Positions 17,870 through 26,394 of a DNA stretch of 64,000 nucleotides are shown in pieces (position 1 is the first letter of the stretch; every line of letters starts with the position of its first letter). Source of the stretch: Pirellula sp. (GTDB lineage Bacteria > Planctomycetota > Planctomycetia > Pirellulales > PNKZ01); contig PNKZ01000004.1 in NCBI GenBank assembly GCA_013822735.1, positions 124,001 through 188,000 on the forward strand, given 5' to 3'. The notes beneath the pieces were generated by a model. That model did no database searches. It saw only the letters and a list, made by a program, of their open reading frames with translations, and was not told the origin of the DNA. A program made the position numbers and the translations under genes.

Positions 17870-19096
17870 ATGAGCAACGTACTACGACTGGCAATCGTCG
17901 ATCCGAACGATTCCACGCGGAACGCGCTCAAGACCATGCTCTTGGGCATGGACACCGTTTGGCTGGAAGCGGAATGCTCGCGATACGAATATTTCGCCGA
18001 CGTGATCTCGCAGACGCATCCGGATATCGGCGTCGTCGCTCTCGATAGCAATACAGCCAAGGGCCTGGAACTCGTCGAAAAGCTCGGCCAAGCGTCGCCG
18101 GATTGTGCGATCATCGTCATCGCATCAACGACCGACGGCCAAGTGATTCTCCAGGCTATGCGGGCCGGAGCGAAAGAGTTCCTCTCGATACCGCTGAAGC
18201 TGCAAGACGTGCTCGACGCTCTCGGCCGTATCAGCGAGCGCAAGTTCGGCAAAGGCGAAAGCAAGGCCCGCGGCAGTACGGTAATCGCCGTGGCCGGAGC
18301 GACCGGCGGCGTCGGCACGACGAGCCTCTCGGTGAACCTGGGATGTGCGTTGGCGAAAGACCCGAAGAAGTCGGCCGCGTTGATCGACCTCGATCTCTGC
18401 CTGGGCGACGCCGACGTCTTCCTCGACTCCATCCCCGACTACACGTTGGTCGACGTCTCCCAAAACGTCTCCCGGCTCGACTTCTCGCTGCTCAAGCGTT
18501 CGCTTACAAAGCACTCTTCGGGGCTGTATCTCCTTCCCCGCCCAGTGCAAATGGAAGACATGGCGCTCATCACGCCCGACGATCTCCAGCGCGTGATCGG
18601 TCTGATGAAAGCGACGTTCTCCCACTTGGTAATCGACCTTTCGAAGGGCTACACCGCCAACGACATGGTCGCCCTGCAAATGGCCAACCATATCCTGTTG
18701 GTCACGCAGCTCGATTTGCCCTGTCTCCGCAACGTCGTCCGTCTACTGACGTCGTTTAAGGAAAACAAGGAACTCTCCGAAAAGATCAAGATCGTGATCA
18801 ACCGCGCCGGGCTTGATACCGGCGCCATCACGCTCAAGAAGGCGCAAGAAACGATCGGCCGCGAGATCTTTTGGCAGATTCCGAACGACTATCGCACGAT
18901 GGTCGAAGTGCGCAACAACGGCGTGCCGCTCATCGAACAGGCCCCCAAGGCGGCGGTGACGCAGTCGATCCTCGGCCTCGCCGAAGCACTCACCGGCATA
19001 AAGAAAGAGGGCGCGGACGCCGAAGCCGCACCCGCCGCGGATGCGAAAGCCGCCAAGAGCGGGCTATTCAGCTTCTGGCCCGCCAAGGGCAAGTAA
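17870..19096 (+). CDS. tadZ: Tad pilus localisation protein TadZ/CpaE
   Basis: The 408-residue protein has a receiver-like N-terminus (about 1-120) and a MinD/ParA-type ATPase domain. The receiver-like half has VVALDSN at the phosphoacceptor position. The ATPase half begins AVAGATGGVGTTSLSVNLG, in which the lysine of the usual GKT/GKS loop is replaced (GGVGTTS at 146-152), then ALIDLDLCLGDADVFLD and LLVTQLDLPCLRNVVRLL. Loss of the classical Walker lysine is a known variation in TadZ/CpaE proteins. It directs the pilus machine to its cellular site. The gene follows the secretin by 159 bases. Confidence 0.92.
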   Translation: MSNVLRLAIVDPNDSTRNALKTMLLGMDTVWLEAECSRYEYFADVISQTHPDIGVVALDSNTAKGLELVEKLGQASPDCAIIVIASTTDGQVILQAMRAGAKEFLSIPLKLQDVLDALGRISERKFGKGESKARGSTVIAVAGATGGVGTTSLSVNLGCALAKDPKKSAALIDLDLCLGDADVFLDSIPDYTLVDVSQNVSRLDFSLLKRSLTKHSSGLYLLPRPVQMEDMALITPDDLQRVIGLMKATFSHLVIDLSKGYTANDMVALQMANHILLVTQLDLPCLRNVVRLLTSFKENKELSEKIKIVINRAGLDTGAITLKKAQETIGREIFWQIPNDYRTMVEVRNNGVPLIEQAPKAAVTQSILGLAEALTGIKKEGADAEAAPAADAKAAKSGLFSFWPAKGK

Positions 19097-19317
19097 GCGT
19101 CGTCGAGAGTTCGCCTTATTCGCGGCCCCGCACTCGGCAGCCATAGTGCGTGCCCGCGGCCGAGAGTAATCGTTGCGACCTCCCCGCGTCGCAAAAATTC
19201 TTCAACGTTGCCGATTCTCGGCAAGCTGTAACTGTGAGCTAGAGTTTTCCAGGGACCGAGAGTCCCCGTGAAATTCCGTTCAGGCTCCCTAGTCCGATTT
19301 CCCCAGCGTGATGCTCC

Positions 19318-20643
19318 ATGGCCAAGATTATCCAATCTTCGAATCGACCCGGCGACAAAGCTCCCGAGAGCGAGTTTGAAAATCTCAAGCGCCGGATCCA
19401 CGGCAAGCTCGTCGACAAGCTCGACCTGACGAAAGTCAGCGAGATGGACAACGACGTGCTGCGCCGCGAGATCCGCATGGTGATCGAACACTTAAGCGAC
19501 GCCGAAGGCACGCTGCTCAACCGTGCCGAGCGCGAGCGCCTCGTCGAAGAAGTGCTCGATGAAACGTTCGGCTTCGGTCCGCTGGAGTTGCTGCTCAAAG
19601 ACCCGCTGATCAGCGACATCCTGATCAACGGCCCGAAGCAGATTTACGTCGAAAAGAAAGGCAAAATGGAGAAGTCGCCGGTCACGTTCCGCGACAACGC
19701 CCACTTGCTGCAGATCATCGATCGCATCGTGTCGAAGGTCGGTCGGCGCGTCGATGAAGTCAGCCCCATGGTCGACGCGCGCTTGCCCGACGGCTCGCGC
19801 GTCAACGCCATTATTCCGCCGCTCGCCCTCGACGGCGCCGCCGTCTCCATTCGCCGTTTCGGCTCGAACCCGCTGAAGCTCGAAGATCTGCTCAACTACA
19901 AAGCCTTCACGCCCGAAATGGTGATGCTGCTCGAAGGGGCCATCAAGGCGCGCTTGAACGTCATCATTTCCGGCGGTACCGGTTCCGGCAAAACTACGCT
20001 GCTCAATACGCTCTCCAGCTTCATTCCGGGTCACGAGCGCGTCGTCACCATTGAAGACGCGGCCGAACTCCAGTTGCAGCAAGATCACGTCGTACGACTC
20101 GAAACTCGGCCGTCGAACATCGAAGGCAAGGGAGCCGTCAGCGCGACCGACCTCGTTAAGAACGCCCTGCGTATGCGTCCCGAACGCATCATCATCGGCG
20201 AATGCCGCGGACCCGAAACGCTCGACATGCTTCAAGCCATGAACACGGGCCACGAAGGTTCGATGACCACGTTGCATGCGAATACGCCGCGCGACGCCAT
20301 TGCGCGCGTCGAAACCATGATCACGATGGCCGGCTTCGATCTGCCGCTCAAGGCCATGCGTCAACAGCTTGCCAGCGCCGTCGACCTCATTATTCAAGCC
20401 AGCCGTCTACAAGGCGGCGTGCGCCGTATCACGTACATCACCGAAGTGGTCGGCATGGAACAAGATACCGTCGTCCTCCAAGACATCTACAAGTATGAAG
20501 GACAGGGAATCGATGCCGAAGGCAAGGCCTACGGCAACTTCATCGCCACCGGTATCCGACCCACGTTTATGGACAAGCTCGAACGAGCCGGCGTTCGCCT
20601 TCCGGCCAGCGCCTTCCGTCAACGCGTCATGATGCAAGCCTAA
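19318..20643 (+). CDS. tadA: Tad secretion ATPase TadA/CpaF
   Basis: This 441-residue hexameric ATPase of the type II/IV secretion superfamily drives Flp pilus extension. The N-terminal domain covers 1-150 ([32 protein letters not shown]). The catalytic core has [13 protein letters not shown], the Walker A GGTGSGKT at residues 219-226, the Asp box [12 protein letters not shown], the Walker B-like [14 protein letters not shown] and the His box [16 protein letters not shown]. Length and motif order match TadA/CpaF. The gene follows tadZ after 221 bases and precedes tadB by 43. Confidence 0.97.
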   Translation: MAKIIQSSNRPGDKAPESEFENLKRRIHGKLVDKLDLTKVSEMDNDVLRREIRMVIEHLSDAEGTLLNRAERERLVEEVLDETFGFGPLELLLKDPLISDILINGPKQIYVEKKGKMEKSPVTFRDNAHLLQIIDRIVSKVGRRVDEVSPMVDARLPDGSRVNAIIPPLALDGAAVSIRRFGSNPLKLEDLLNYKAFTPEMVMLLEGAIKARLNVIISGGTGSGKTTLLNTLSSFIPGHERVVTIEDAAELQLQQDHVVRLETRPSNIEGKGAVSATDLVKNALRMRPERIIIGECRGPETLDMLQAMNTGHEGSMTTLHANTPRDAIARVETMITMAGFDLPLKAMRQQLASAVDLIIQASRLQGGVRRITYITEVVGMEQDTVVLQDIYKYEGQGIDAEGKAYGNFIATGIRPTFMDKLERAGVRLPASAFRQRVMMQA

Positions 20644-20686
20644 CGCACTAAGTAACGTCGCACATTCGTCTCCACGAGCGATAGCT

Positions 20687-21661
20687 ATGAGCCCGATCCT
20701 AATCTCCGTCGCCGTCTTCGTCGCGGTCGCCGCCCTCATCGGCGGGCTGGCCCTGATGTTCCGCGGCGGCAACGAGTCGAAGGTGGAAGATCGCCTGAGC
20801 ATGCTCACGGCCGTCAGCCATTCCAAATCGGATAGCCCCGGCGCTTCGGTCATCGCCGCGCCGCTCGATGCCGTTCCTTCGTTCGGCGAACTTGTCTTCG
20901 CGCGGTATGAAAAGTTCGGGCTCTTGTTCGAACAAGCCGATACGAACCTTACTCCGTCGCGATTCTTCCTCATCTCCGGCGGCATCGGGCTCGGCGGAGC
21001 TCTCACCTGCGCCGTTGCCTTCGGCGCAAGCGGCAGCAGCGGCCTAGCCTTCGCTCCGTTGGCATTCGTAGCCACCGCCCCGTTTCCGCTGCTGTGGATC
21101 CTTTTGCGCCGTTCGCGCCGCCTAAAGGCGTTCGGCGCTCAGCTGCCCGACGCTCTCGAACTCCTCGCCCGCGCTCTCCGGTCGGGGCATAGCCTCGCGG
21201 CCGGCTTCGATCTCGTGCGTCAGGAAATGAAGCCCCCGATCAGCGTCGAATTCGGTCGTGTCTTCGAGGAAAACAACCTCGGCATCCCGATCGTCGACGC
21301 GATGAATAATATGACCGACCGCATTCCGAACCTCGATTTGAAGTTCTTCGCCACGGCCATCATTTTGCAACGGCAAACCGGCGGCGACTTGGCGGAAATC
21401 CTCGACAAGATCGGCGCGCTCATCCGCGATCGGTTTCGCATCTGGGGACAAATCCAAGCCCTTACCGGCGAAGGTCGTCTTTCGGGCATCGTACTCTTGG
21501 CGTTGCCGGTCGTACTATTCGGCGCGGTGTACAAGCTCAATCCGGAATACGTGATGGTGCTCTTCAAAGACCCGCTCGGCAAGAAGATGCTCGCCGGCGC
21601 CGTATTCATGCAGCTGCTCGGCGCGTACATGATCCGCAAAATCGTGAACATCAAGGTCTAA
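20687..21661 (+). CDS. tadB: Tad inner-membrane platform protein TadB
   Basis: The 324-residue protein has a hydrophobic N-terminus, two central spans (about 85-130), and a GspF-type cytoplasmic helical domain at about 150-270 with LPDALELLARALRSGHSLAAGF, followed by FFATAIILQRQTGGDLAEILD. Two further spans close the protein. This is the standard T2SSF arrangement of TadB, which partners TadC as the inner membrane base on which TadA acts. The stop is 4 bases before the tadC start. Confidence 0.95.
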   Translation: MSPILISVAVFVAVAALIGGLALMFRGGNESKVEDRLSMLTAVSHSKSDSPGASVIAAPLDAVPSFGELVFARYEKFGLLFEQADTNLTPSRFFLISGGIGLGGALTCAVAFGASGSSGLAFAPLAFVATAPFPLLWILLRRSRRLKAFGAQLPDALELLARALRSGHSLAAGFDLVRQEMKPPISVEFGRVFEENNLGIPIVDAMNNMTDRIPNLDLKFFATAIILQRQTGGDLAEILDKIGALIRDRFRIWGQIQALTGEGRLSGIVLLALPVVLFGAVYKLNPEYVMVLFKDPLGKKMLAGAVFMQLLGAYMIRKIVNIKV

Positions 21662-21665
21662 GGTC

Positions 21666-22652
21666 ATGAACTTCTCCATCATGCTGTTCAGCTTCATCGG
21701 CATGGAGCAAATCGTGCCGATCGCCGTCTTCGGCGCGTTCGCCATCGGCTGCTGGGCCGTATTGAACATGGTCGCCGTCGAAAAGCCGCGCGCCGTCGAA
21801 AGACTTGAGGAGTTCAAGAATCCGACCCGTCGCAAACGTAAAGACGAAGACGATTCGGCGATGAAGAAGCAGGATGCCATGTCGCGCATGTTGGCGATGG
21901 CGTCTCCGACGCTGGCGGCGCCGTTGCAGCCGACGAACGAGAAAGACGCCGGCAAGCTCAAGCAAAAACTCAGCGAAGCCGGCTTCCGCAGCGAAGCGGC
22001 CCCTTCGATGTTCTTGAGCATCAAGGTCGGCATGCTGCTCGCCGGCCTCTTCTTCAGCGGCGCCGGCGTGGCGTTGTTTGCGGAAATGACGCAGAAGAAC
22101 ATCATGATCGCCGTGGCCGTCGCCGGCGTCATGTTCTACATTCCCGAAATCGTCCTCCACTTCATCGGCAAGGCCCGCAAAGAGCAGATCTTCCTCGGCC
22201 TGCCCGACGCGCTCGATCTCATGGTCGTGTGCGTGGAAGCCGGCCTCGGCTTAGACCAGGCCTTGCGCAAAGTCGCCGAAGAAATGAAGCGCTCGTACAA
22301 AGTGATCTCCGACGAGTTCACGCTCGCCAACTTCCACCTGCAGGTCGGCAAGGTGCGCGCCGACGTGCTCCACGACCTCGGCGACCGCTGCGGCGTCGAC
22401 GACCTTCGGCAGCTCGCGGCCATTCTCATTCAGGCCGATAAATTCGGCTCGAGCGTTGCGCAAGCGCTCCGCGTGCAAAGTGAATCCATGCGTACGCGCC
22501 GGCGCCAACTCGCCGAAGAAAAGGCGGCCAAGACCGCGGTGAAGCTCATCTTCCCGCTCGTGATCTTCATCTTCCCCGGTATCTTCGTCATCCTCGTCGG
22601 GCCCGCGGCCATCACGATGATTCGTCAGATGTTCCCCGCGATGCAAGGTTAA
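21666..22652 (+). CDS. tadC: Tad inner-membrane platform protein TadC
   Basis: This 328-residue GspF-domain protein is the second platform subunit. An N-terminal span (residues 14-36) is followed by a charged cytoplasmic segment, two spans at about 118-160 and the T2SSF domain with GLPDALDLMVVCVEAGLGLDQAL, then LIQADKFGSSVAQALRVQSESM. A final span ends in MIRQMFPAMQG. The motifs match TadC. It is the last gene of the locus, followed by a stem-loop at 22670. Confidence 0.95.
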   Translation: MNFSIMLFSFIGMEQIVPIAVFGAFAIGCWAVLNMVAVEKPRAVERLEEFKNPTRRKRKDEDDSAMKKQDAMSRMLAMASPTLAAPLQPTNEKDAGKLKQKLSEAGFRSEAAPSMFLSIKVGMLLAGLFFSGAGVALFAEMTQKNIMIAVAVAGVMFYIPEIVLHFIGKARKEQIFLGLPDALDLMVVCVEAGLGLDQALRKVAEEMKRSYKVISDEFTLANFHLQVGKVRADVLHDLGDRCGVDDLRQLAAILIQADKFGSSVAQALRVQSESMRTRRRQLAEEKAAKTAVKLIFPLVIFIFPGIFVILVGPAAITMIRQMFPAMQG

Positions 22653-22669
22653 CGCAGCTTGTAGACTCC

Positions 22670-22708
22670 GCGTCGCGGCGTCGTCTCGTCACGCGACGAA
22701 GTCGCCGC
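22670..22708 (+). terminator. Possible terminator at the end of the Tad operon
   Basis: GCGGCGTCGTC pairs with the downstream GACGAAGTCGCCGC with a small bulge around a 9-base loop. Only a weak T-rich segment follows (CTTGCTTTTC about 20 bases later), so efficiency is uncertain. Confidence 0.4.
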
Positions 22709-23138
22709 AATCCCCTGCCTTGCTTTTCAGCGAGACCTGCCTAAAAGCGGGCTAGCCACGGGTATGTCAGCAGTAAATTGCAGAAATAAGCCCCAGCAAA
22801 GAAATTTGATTTCCTTGGGGACGGGCGGCGGATTAATCCGCATTTTTCGGCATTAACTCATGTCGACCGCCGGCTAAGCCGGCCCGCATTCGCCCCTCAT
22901 CCGTCGCTCACATCGCGCTGCCGGCATCCCGGTTGCTAAAGAGCGGCCCACGGCAAGGGAGCGTTCTCGCATTACGCGTGAATCGATTCAGCGTTCCCTT
23001 GCGTCGTTCGATCCGCGGGCATTCTCCAAAGGCGGCGATGCGGGTCGGTGGGCAGGCGGATTTTCTGCGCTCCTCCCGATTCGAAGCACACTGAACGTGC
23101 GCCCCGGCAAACCTCATTGTTTTTCAGGGAGACAGCGT
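22709..23138. other. Leader region upstream of the ammonium channel gene
   Basis: No coding frame is supported. It contains a hairpin-forming CCCC...GGGG element at 22791-22820, a perfect 14-base palindrome GCGGATTAATCCGC at 22828-22841 followed by ATTTTT, and a GCCGGC-TAA-GCCGGC repeat near 22870-22885. I looked for a sigma-54 (-24/-12) promoter, common for nitrogen genes, and did not find a convincing one. Confidence 0.45.
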
Positions 23139-24581
23139 ATGAAGAGACGATTGAAGGTGGCGTTCTGCCAAACAGCCCTTTGTATGGGCTTGGTGTACGC
23201 ATGCATGTTCTTGGTCGGGCCCAGCGCCTCGGCCCAAACTCCGACGGCGGAAGAAAACGCAGCCGCAATTGCCAAGCTCACCGTCGGTCTCGACACCGTG
23301 TGGGTCATGGTTTGCGGCATGATGGTGTTCTTCATGAACCTCGGATTCGGCTGCGTCGAATCGGGTTTCGCTCGTGCAAAGAACACGGTCAACATTCTCT
23401 CGAAGAACTTCGTCGTGTTCGCAGTCACGTCGATCTTCTACTGGCTCATCGGTTGGGGCCTCATGTTTGGTGGCGGTGAAGGGGACGACTACATCGGTAA
23501 GACCGGCCTCTGGATGGTCACCGGTGCGGACAACAGCCCGGCAATTGCCGACTATGCCGGCGACTACGGTTCCATTTCTTGGGCCGGCGTTCCGCTTTGG
23601 GCGAAGTTCTTCTTCCAGCTCGTGTTCGCCGGAACTGCCGCCACCATCGTGTCGGGCGCCGTTGCCGAACGTATCAAGTACCTCTCGTTTATCGTGTTCA
23701 GCGCTTTGATGGCCGTGGTCATGTACCCGGTCACCGGTCACTGGATATGGGGCGGCGGCTGGCTCGCCGATGCCGGATTCTGGGACTTCGCCGGTTGTGC
23801 CGTGGTGCACTCCGTCGGCGGTTGGGCCGCTATGACGGGCGCCTACATTCTTGGCCCCCGCATCGGCAAGTACGGACCGGACGGCAAGGTCAACGCCATC
23901 CCCGGCCACAACATGACCGCCGCCTTCATCGGCTGTTTGGTTCTCTGGCTCGGCTGGTTCGGCTTCAACCCGGGCAGCACCATGGGTGTCGGCGACGGCA
24001 GCTTGCTCGCTAGAATCGCCGTCAATACGAATGCCGCCGGTGCGATGGCAACCATTACGGCCACGGCAACGGCCTGGATCGTCTTGAAGAAGCCCGACCT
24101 CGGTATGACGATCAACGGCTGCTTGGCCGGTCTCGTCGCCATTACGGCTCCTTGTGCTTGGGTTACGATGAACGACTCGTTGATCATCGGCGCCGTCGCC
24201 GGCGTGTTCGTCGTCTTTTCGGTCATGTTCTTTGACAAGATCAAGTGCGACGATCCGGTCGGTGCGACCAGCGTCCACTTGGGTTGCGGTACGCTCGGCT
24301 GCTTGGCCATCGGCTTGTTCGCCGAAGCGCCTGCCGAGGGAGCCTTGGCTCCTGCGGCCGGCTTGTTCTACGGCGGCGGCATGACGCAATTGATCGCTCA
24401 GATCAAGGGCGTCGCCGCGGTCGGTGTTTACACCGTCGTGGTCTCGGCCATCTGCTGGCTCGTGATCAAGTACACGATCGGCCTCCGCGTTACGGCGGAA
24501 GAAGAAATCGAAGGCCTCGACATCGGCGAACACGGTCACCAAGCCTACCACGGCTTTGTGATGAACGCCGAAGCTCACTAA
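23139..24581 (+). CDS. amt: Ammonium channel Amt
   Basis: The product has 480 residues, opening with a signal-like hydrophobic segment (TALCMGLVYACMFLVG) ending near SASAQT, then the Amt/Mep/Rh core of about eleven spans. Family motifs include FMNLGFGCVESGFARAKN, the first channel histidine in DFAGCAVVHSVGGWAAM, WLGWFGFNPGS, and the second histidine in DPVGATSVHLGCGTLGCL. Amt proteins pass ammonium or ammonia across the inner membrane and are normally gated by a PII protein; no glnB/glnK lies alongside here. A GGGAGA ribosome binding site precedes the ATG. Confidence 0.96.
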   Translation: MKRRLKVAFCQTALCMGLVYACMFLVGPSASAQTPTAEENAAAIAKLTVGLDTVWVMVCGMMVFFMNLGFGCVESGFARAKNTVNILSKNFVVFAVTSIFYWLIGWGLMFGGGEGDDYIGKTGLWMVTGADNSPAIADYAGDYGSISWAGVPLWAKFFFQLVFAGTAATIVSGAVAERIKYLSFIVFSALMAVVMYPVTGHWIWGGGWLADAGFWDFAGCAVVHSVGGWAAMTGAYILGPRIGKYGPDGKVNAIPGHNMTAAFIGCLVLWLGWFGFNPGSTMGVGDGSLLARIAVNTNAAGAMATITATATAWIVLKKPDLGMTINGCLAGLVAITAPCAWVTMNDSLIIGAVAGVFVVFSVMFFDKIKCDDPVGATSVHLGCGTLGCLAIGLFAEAPAEGALAPAAGLFYGGGMTQLIAQIKGVAAVGVYTVVVSAICWLVIKYTIGLRVTAEEEIEGLDIGEHGHQAYHGFVMNAEAH

Positions 24582-24597
24582 GGCTACAAGTTGCCCC

Positions 24598-24622
24598 GCA
24601 GTCGCCGCACTACGGCGACTGC
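24598..24622 (+). terminator. Stem-loop directly after amt
   Basis: A perfect 10-bp stem GCAGTCGCCG/CGGCGACTGC around CACTA lies 16 bases after the stop codon. It lacks a T-run, so it may be a first, weak terminator or an RNA stabiliser ahead of the stronger one at 24700. Confidence 0.45.
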
Positions 24623-24699
24623 GGCGGCGACTTCCTTCTACAACGATCGCGCCGTGTGCGCAATCGTCTCCCGTCTCCGGCTCCGCCTGCCGGTAGAGT

Positions 24700-24746
24700 C
24701 CGGTGCCCGGCGAAGACTTCGGTCTTCGTCGGCACCGGGTTTTTTA
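24700..24746 (+). terminator. Strong rho-independent terminator downstream of amt
   Basis: A stem of about 18 bp with one mismatch (CCGGTGCCCGGCGAAGAC and GTCTTCGTCGGCACCGG), with a TTCG tetraloop, is followed by GTTTTTT. It is positioned to stop transcription from amt. Confidence 0.9.
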
Positions 24747-24760
24747 TGCGCACATCCCAA

Positions 24761-24803
24761 CCTCCCCTCGCCCCTTGCGGGAGAGGGGCCGTGGCTGAGG
24801 GGT
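24761..24803. repeat. Dispersed CCCCTC/GAGGGG palindromic repeat, copy 1
   Basis: The reverse complement of this 42-base stretch matches 58171-58212 with about five differences (shared core CGGCCCCTCTCCCGC and AGGGGCGAGGGGAG). It lies between the convergent amt and sulfatase genes. Confidence 0.75.
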
Positions 24804-24806
24804 GCT

Positions 24807-26324
24807 CTACTCCGGAATCGCATCCCCGCGCCGCACGACCTTCCCTTCCCAAACCGCTTCATCCGTTTTGGGATCGTACGTCAACACGCGCGACTTGCTC
24901 CCGGGCACCGGCGCCACGTCAATCTTCGGCAACCACTTGCGATGCTCGGCCAATTCGGTCGCGAACTTCGCATCGCCGGCGAGATTCATCCACTCGTTCG
25001 GATCGCTCCGGTGATCGTAAAGCTCTTCCATGCCGTCGGCGTAGTGAATGTAGCGCCAGGCGAGCGAGCGAACGGTGTGGTTCCCCTGGTTATGCGTCGT
25101 GATTGCGGGACGCGCACGAACGGTCGCCGCATCGCGCAATTGCGGGCCTAAGCTCAAGCCCTCGAGATCCGTGCGCGGCGTGAGTCCGGCGAGTTCGACG
25201 AGCGTCGGATACATGTCGAGCAATTCCGCCGGCTGCACACACTTCTGCCCGGCCCTTACGCCGGGACCCGCGAAAATCAGCGGCACGCGCGTCGAACGTT
25301 CCCACAGCGTGTTCTTGCCGGTAATGGCTTTCTCGCCGAGGTGCCAGCCGTGGTCTCCCCACAGCACGACGATCGTATCGTCCTCGTGCCCCGTCGCCTT
25401 CAGCGCATCGAGCACCCTGCCCACTTGCGCATCCGTGAAACTGACGCAGGCCAAATACGAGCGCACTAAATTGCGCCACTGGTTCACTTCGCGCACCCAC
25501 TTCAGGCGCGGTTCCGGCAGATCCCAATGCAAATACCACGAGAAGCGAGGCGTATCCTCCCGATCTCCATCGAGCACGGGCGGAAGTACGGAATCGTCGT
25601 CGGGATAAAGATCAAACCACTTCTGCGTCGCGTAACACGGCACGTGCGGCAAGAAGAAACCGGCCGCCAAAAAAAACGGCTCGTCCTTCGGCATCGCTTC
25701 GAGCTTCTCGATCGCCCAACTCGCGACTTGATAATCTCCCTTGTCTTCGTCGTTGTGCGGAAACACGCCCCAATCCATCAACGGATTGTTGCCCATCGGC
25801 GTCGGAGGAATCAACTTCGCCGCCGGCTTTACGCCGACGCCTCCCGCGTCGCCCCACACGTCAAACTCTTGCGCCTTGAGTTTCGGCCCACCCGCGCCGC
25901 CGTGATAGATCTTACCGACGGTATACGTCTTGTAGCCGTGCTTCTTGAAATGCTGCGGCAGCGCGACGCGCTCGGCCAAGGCGTCGACCGTGCGAAACCA
26001 GGGAGACAATCCGTAGACGCCGCTCGTCGAGGGCCGCAAGCCGAGCATCAGGCTCGTGCGCGACGGATTGCAAAGCGTCATCTGACAGTGCGCATTGGTA
26101 AACACCGTGCCGCGGGCCGCAAGCTTATCGATGTTCGGCGTCTTCACGAGCGGATGGCCGCCGAGGCAGCCGATCCAATCGTTCTGGTCGTCGATTGCCA
26201 AAAACAATACGTTCGGTCGCTTCGACGCCGCAGGAGCGGCTTCTTCCTTCGCGGCCGCGTGGCTCACCCACGCACACGCCGGCAACCATGCAGCGACAAA
26301 GAGTATCCACGTTCGCATCGCCAT
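24807..26324 (-). CDS. Secreted sulfatase, iduronate-2-sulfatase-like
   Basis: From the ATG at 26324 (AAGGAG 7 bases upstream) the protein has 505 residues. Its signal peptide is RTWILFVAAWLPACAWVSHA. The metal-binding start NVLFLAIDDQNDWIGCLGGHP is typical of iduronate-2-sulfatase-like members. The sulfatase motif C-N-P-S-R lies at 85-89, with Cys85 as the formylglycine precursor. VVLWGDHGWHLGEK gives the second metal site. The ending (TYDPKTDEAVWEGKVVRRG) is short and lacks the extra domain of the sulfatase at 7029. The natural substrate is not evident. It lies 70 bases downstream of the fused TrhO-RluA gene on the same strand. Confidence 0.93.
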   Translation of the reverse strand: MAMRTWILFVAAWLPACAWVSHAAAKEEAAPAASKRPNVLFLAIDDQNDWIGCLGGHPLVKTPNIDKLAARGTVFTNAHCQMTLCNPSRTSLMLGLRPSTSGVYGLSPWFRTVDALAERVALPQHFKKHGYKTYTVGKIYHGGAGGPKLKAQEFDVWGDAGGVGVKPAAKLIPPTPMGNNPLMDWGVFPHNDEDKGDYQVASWAIEKLEAMPKDEPFFLAAGFFLPHVPCYATQKWFDLYPDDDSVLPPVLDGDREDTPRFSWYLHWDLPEPRLKWVREVNQWRNLVRSYLACVSFTDAQVGRVLDALKATGHEDDTIVVLWGDHGWHLGEKAITGKNTLWERSTRVPLIFAGPGVRAGQKCVQPAELLDMYPTLVELAGLTPRTDLEGLSLGPQLRDAATVRARPAITTHNQGNHTVRSLAWRYIHYADGMEELYDHRSDPNEWMNLAGDAKFATELAEHRKWLPKIDVAPVPGSKSRVLTYDPKTDEAVWEGKVVRRGDAIPE

Positions 26325-26394
26325 CTTCGGGCTCCTTCGGTAGTCGAAAACTCTTCGCGCGTTCCGTGGTCGGCTTGCGCGAAGGCTCACTACG

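Noticed and set aside
22653-23138. Sigma-54 promoter upstream of amt
   Set aside because: No GG-N10-GC pair in a convincing TGGCAC-N5-TTGCW context was seen.
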